A model generated the notes under the pieces. That model worked only from the letters and a program-made list of their open reading frames with translations, did not search any database and was not told where the DNA came from. 46,981 bases of DNA from Candidatus Woesearchaeota archaeon (GTDB taxonomy: Archaea; Nanobdellota; Nanobdellia; Woesearchaeales; GW2011-AR9): contig JAGVYE010000031.1 of the NCBI GenBank assembly GCA_018303445.1, forward strand, positions 1-46,981. The letters are read 5' to 3'. Of this stretch, positions 46,580 to 46,981 are shown piece after piece. A program made the translations under genes and the position numbers. How positions within the stretch are numbered: position 1 is the stretch's first letter; each line of letters begins with the position of its first letter.

Positions 46580-46981
46580 TCAAAACCAACACTTATCAGA
46601 ATTCTCTTTTAGCCATCTTTCTTTTTCTTGGTAGTTAGGCATGGCTTGCCCCACCAGTTTCCAGAATTGGTCAGAGTGGTTTCTTTCTTGCAGATGGGCT
46701 AATTCGTGTATGCAGGCATAATCAATCACTTCATCAGGAGCAAACAAAAGACGAGTCGAGATATTGACATTATCAGAATGTGAGCAACTTCCCCAGTTTG
46801 AAGTGTTGTACTTAAGAAATACTTTTTTGAACGTAAAGTTAAAATGTTTCTCATTAAGTGTTTTAACTTTATTAGCAATATAAGTTTTTTTCTTTTGCGC
46901 TACCAAGCGGCTTAAGAGTACAGAGATATGTTTTTGTTGAGTATTCTTTGGAAGAACACTTGAAACGTTAACATAAAATAT
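46580..46981 (-). CDS. YgjP/DUF45-type zinc metallopeptidase, truncated by window edge
   Basis: WGSCSHSDNVNISTRLLFAPDEVIDYACIHELAHLQERNHSDQFWKLVGQAMPNY; the frame stays open from 46906 to the window end. Confidence 0.88.
   Translation of the reverse strand: MFYVNVSSVLPKNTQQKHISVLLSRLVAQKKKTYIANKVKTLNEKHFNFTFKKVFLKYNTSNWGSCSHSDNVNISTRLLFAPDEVIDYACIHELAHLQERNHSDQFWKLVGQAMPNYQEKERWLKENSDKCWF

Noticed and set aside
1-46981. CRISPR array, rRNA operon, prophage or IS transposase
   Set aside because: No regularly spaced direct repeats, rRNA signature sequence, phage structural genes or transposase motifs were seen.

Overview
AT-rich archaeal chromosome segment with short intergenic gaps and TATA-like boxes close to start codons. 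Markers include SRP54, LSm, L37e, L15e, a translin homolog and RtcB. The gene mix suggests a DPANN/Woesearchaeota-like genome (inference only). Most of the window is housekeeping or small-genome archaeal content: class II RNR plus cobalamin adenosyltransferase, PRPP synthetase, class II LysRS, SRP54, RtcB, a Ski2-like helicase, transporters and several proteases. Main points for follow-up: (1) a tight three-gene operon (18039-22055) encoding an unusual AAA ATPase, a divergent proteasome-beta-like Ntn hydrolase with apparent Thr1/Asp17/Lys/SGG signature, and a third protein whose C-terminal half also looks proteasome-fold-like: a candidate undescribed compartmentalised protease system; (2) a minus-strand tRNA-Leu(UAG) gene that folds correctly only after removal of three introns (25, 50 and 36 nt), one of them in the T-loop; (3) a tRNA-Arg(UCG) gene with two apparent introns; (4) a class II LysRS with an extra C-terminal DUF2000/PTH2-like domain, plus a separate truncated class I LysRS-like protein; (5) a split PEP-synthase/rifampin-phosphotransferase-like pair lacking the PEP/pyruvate TIM barrel; (6) a membrane protein gene interrupted by one in-frame TAG. 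All calls come from reading the sequence; no database search was run.
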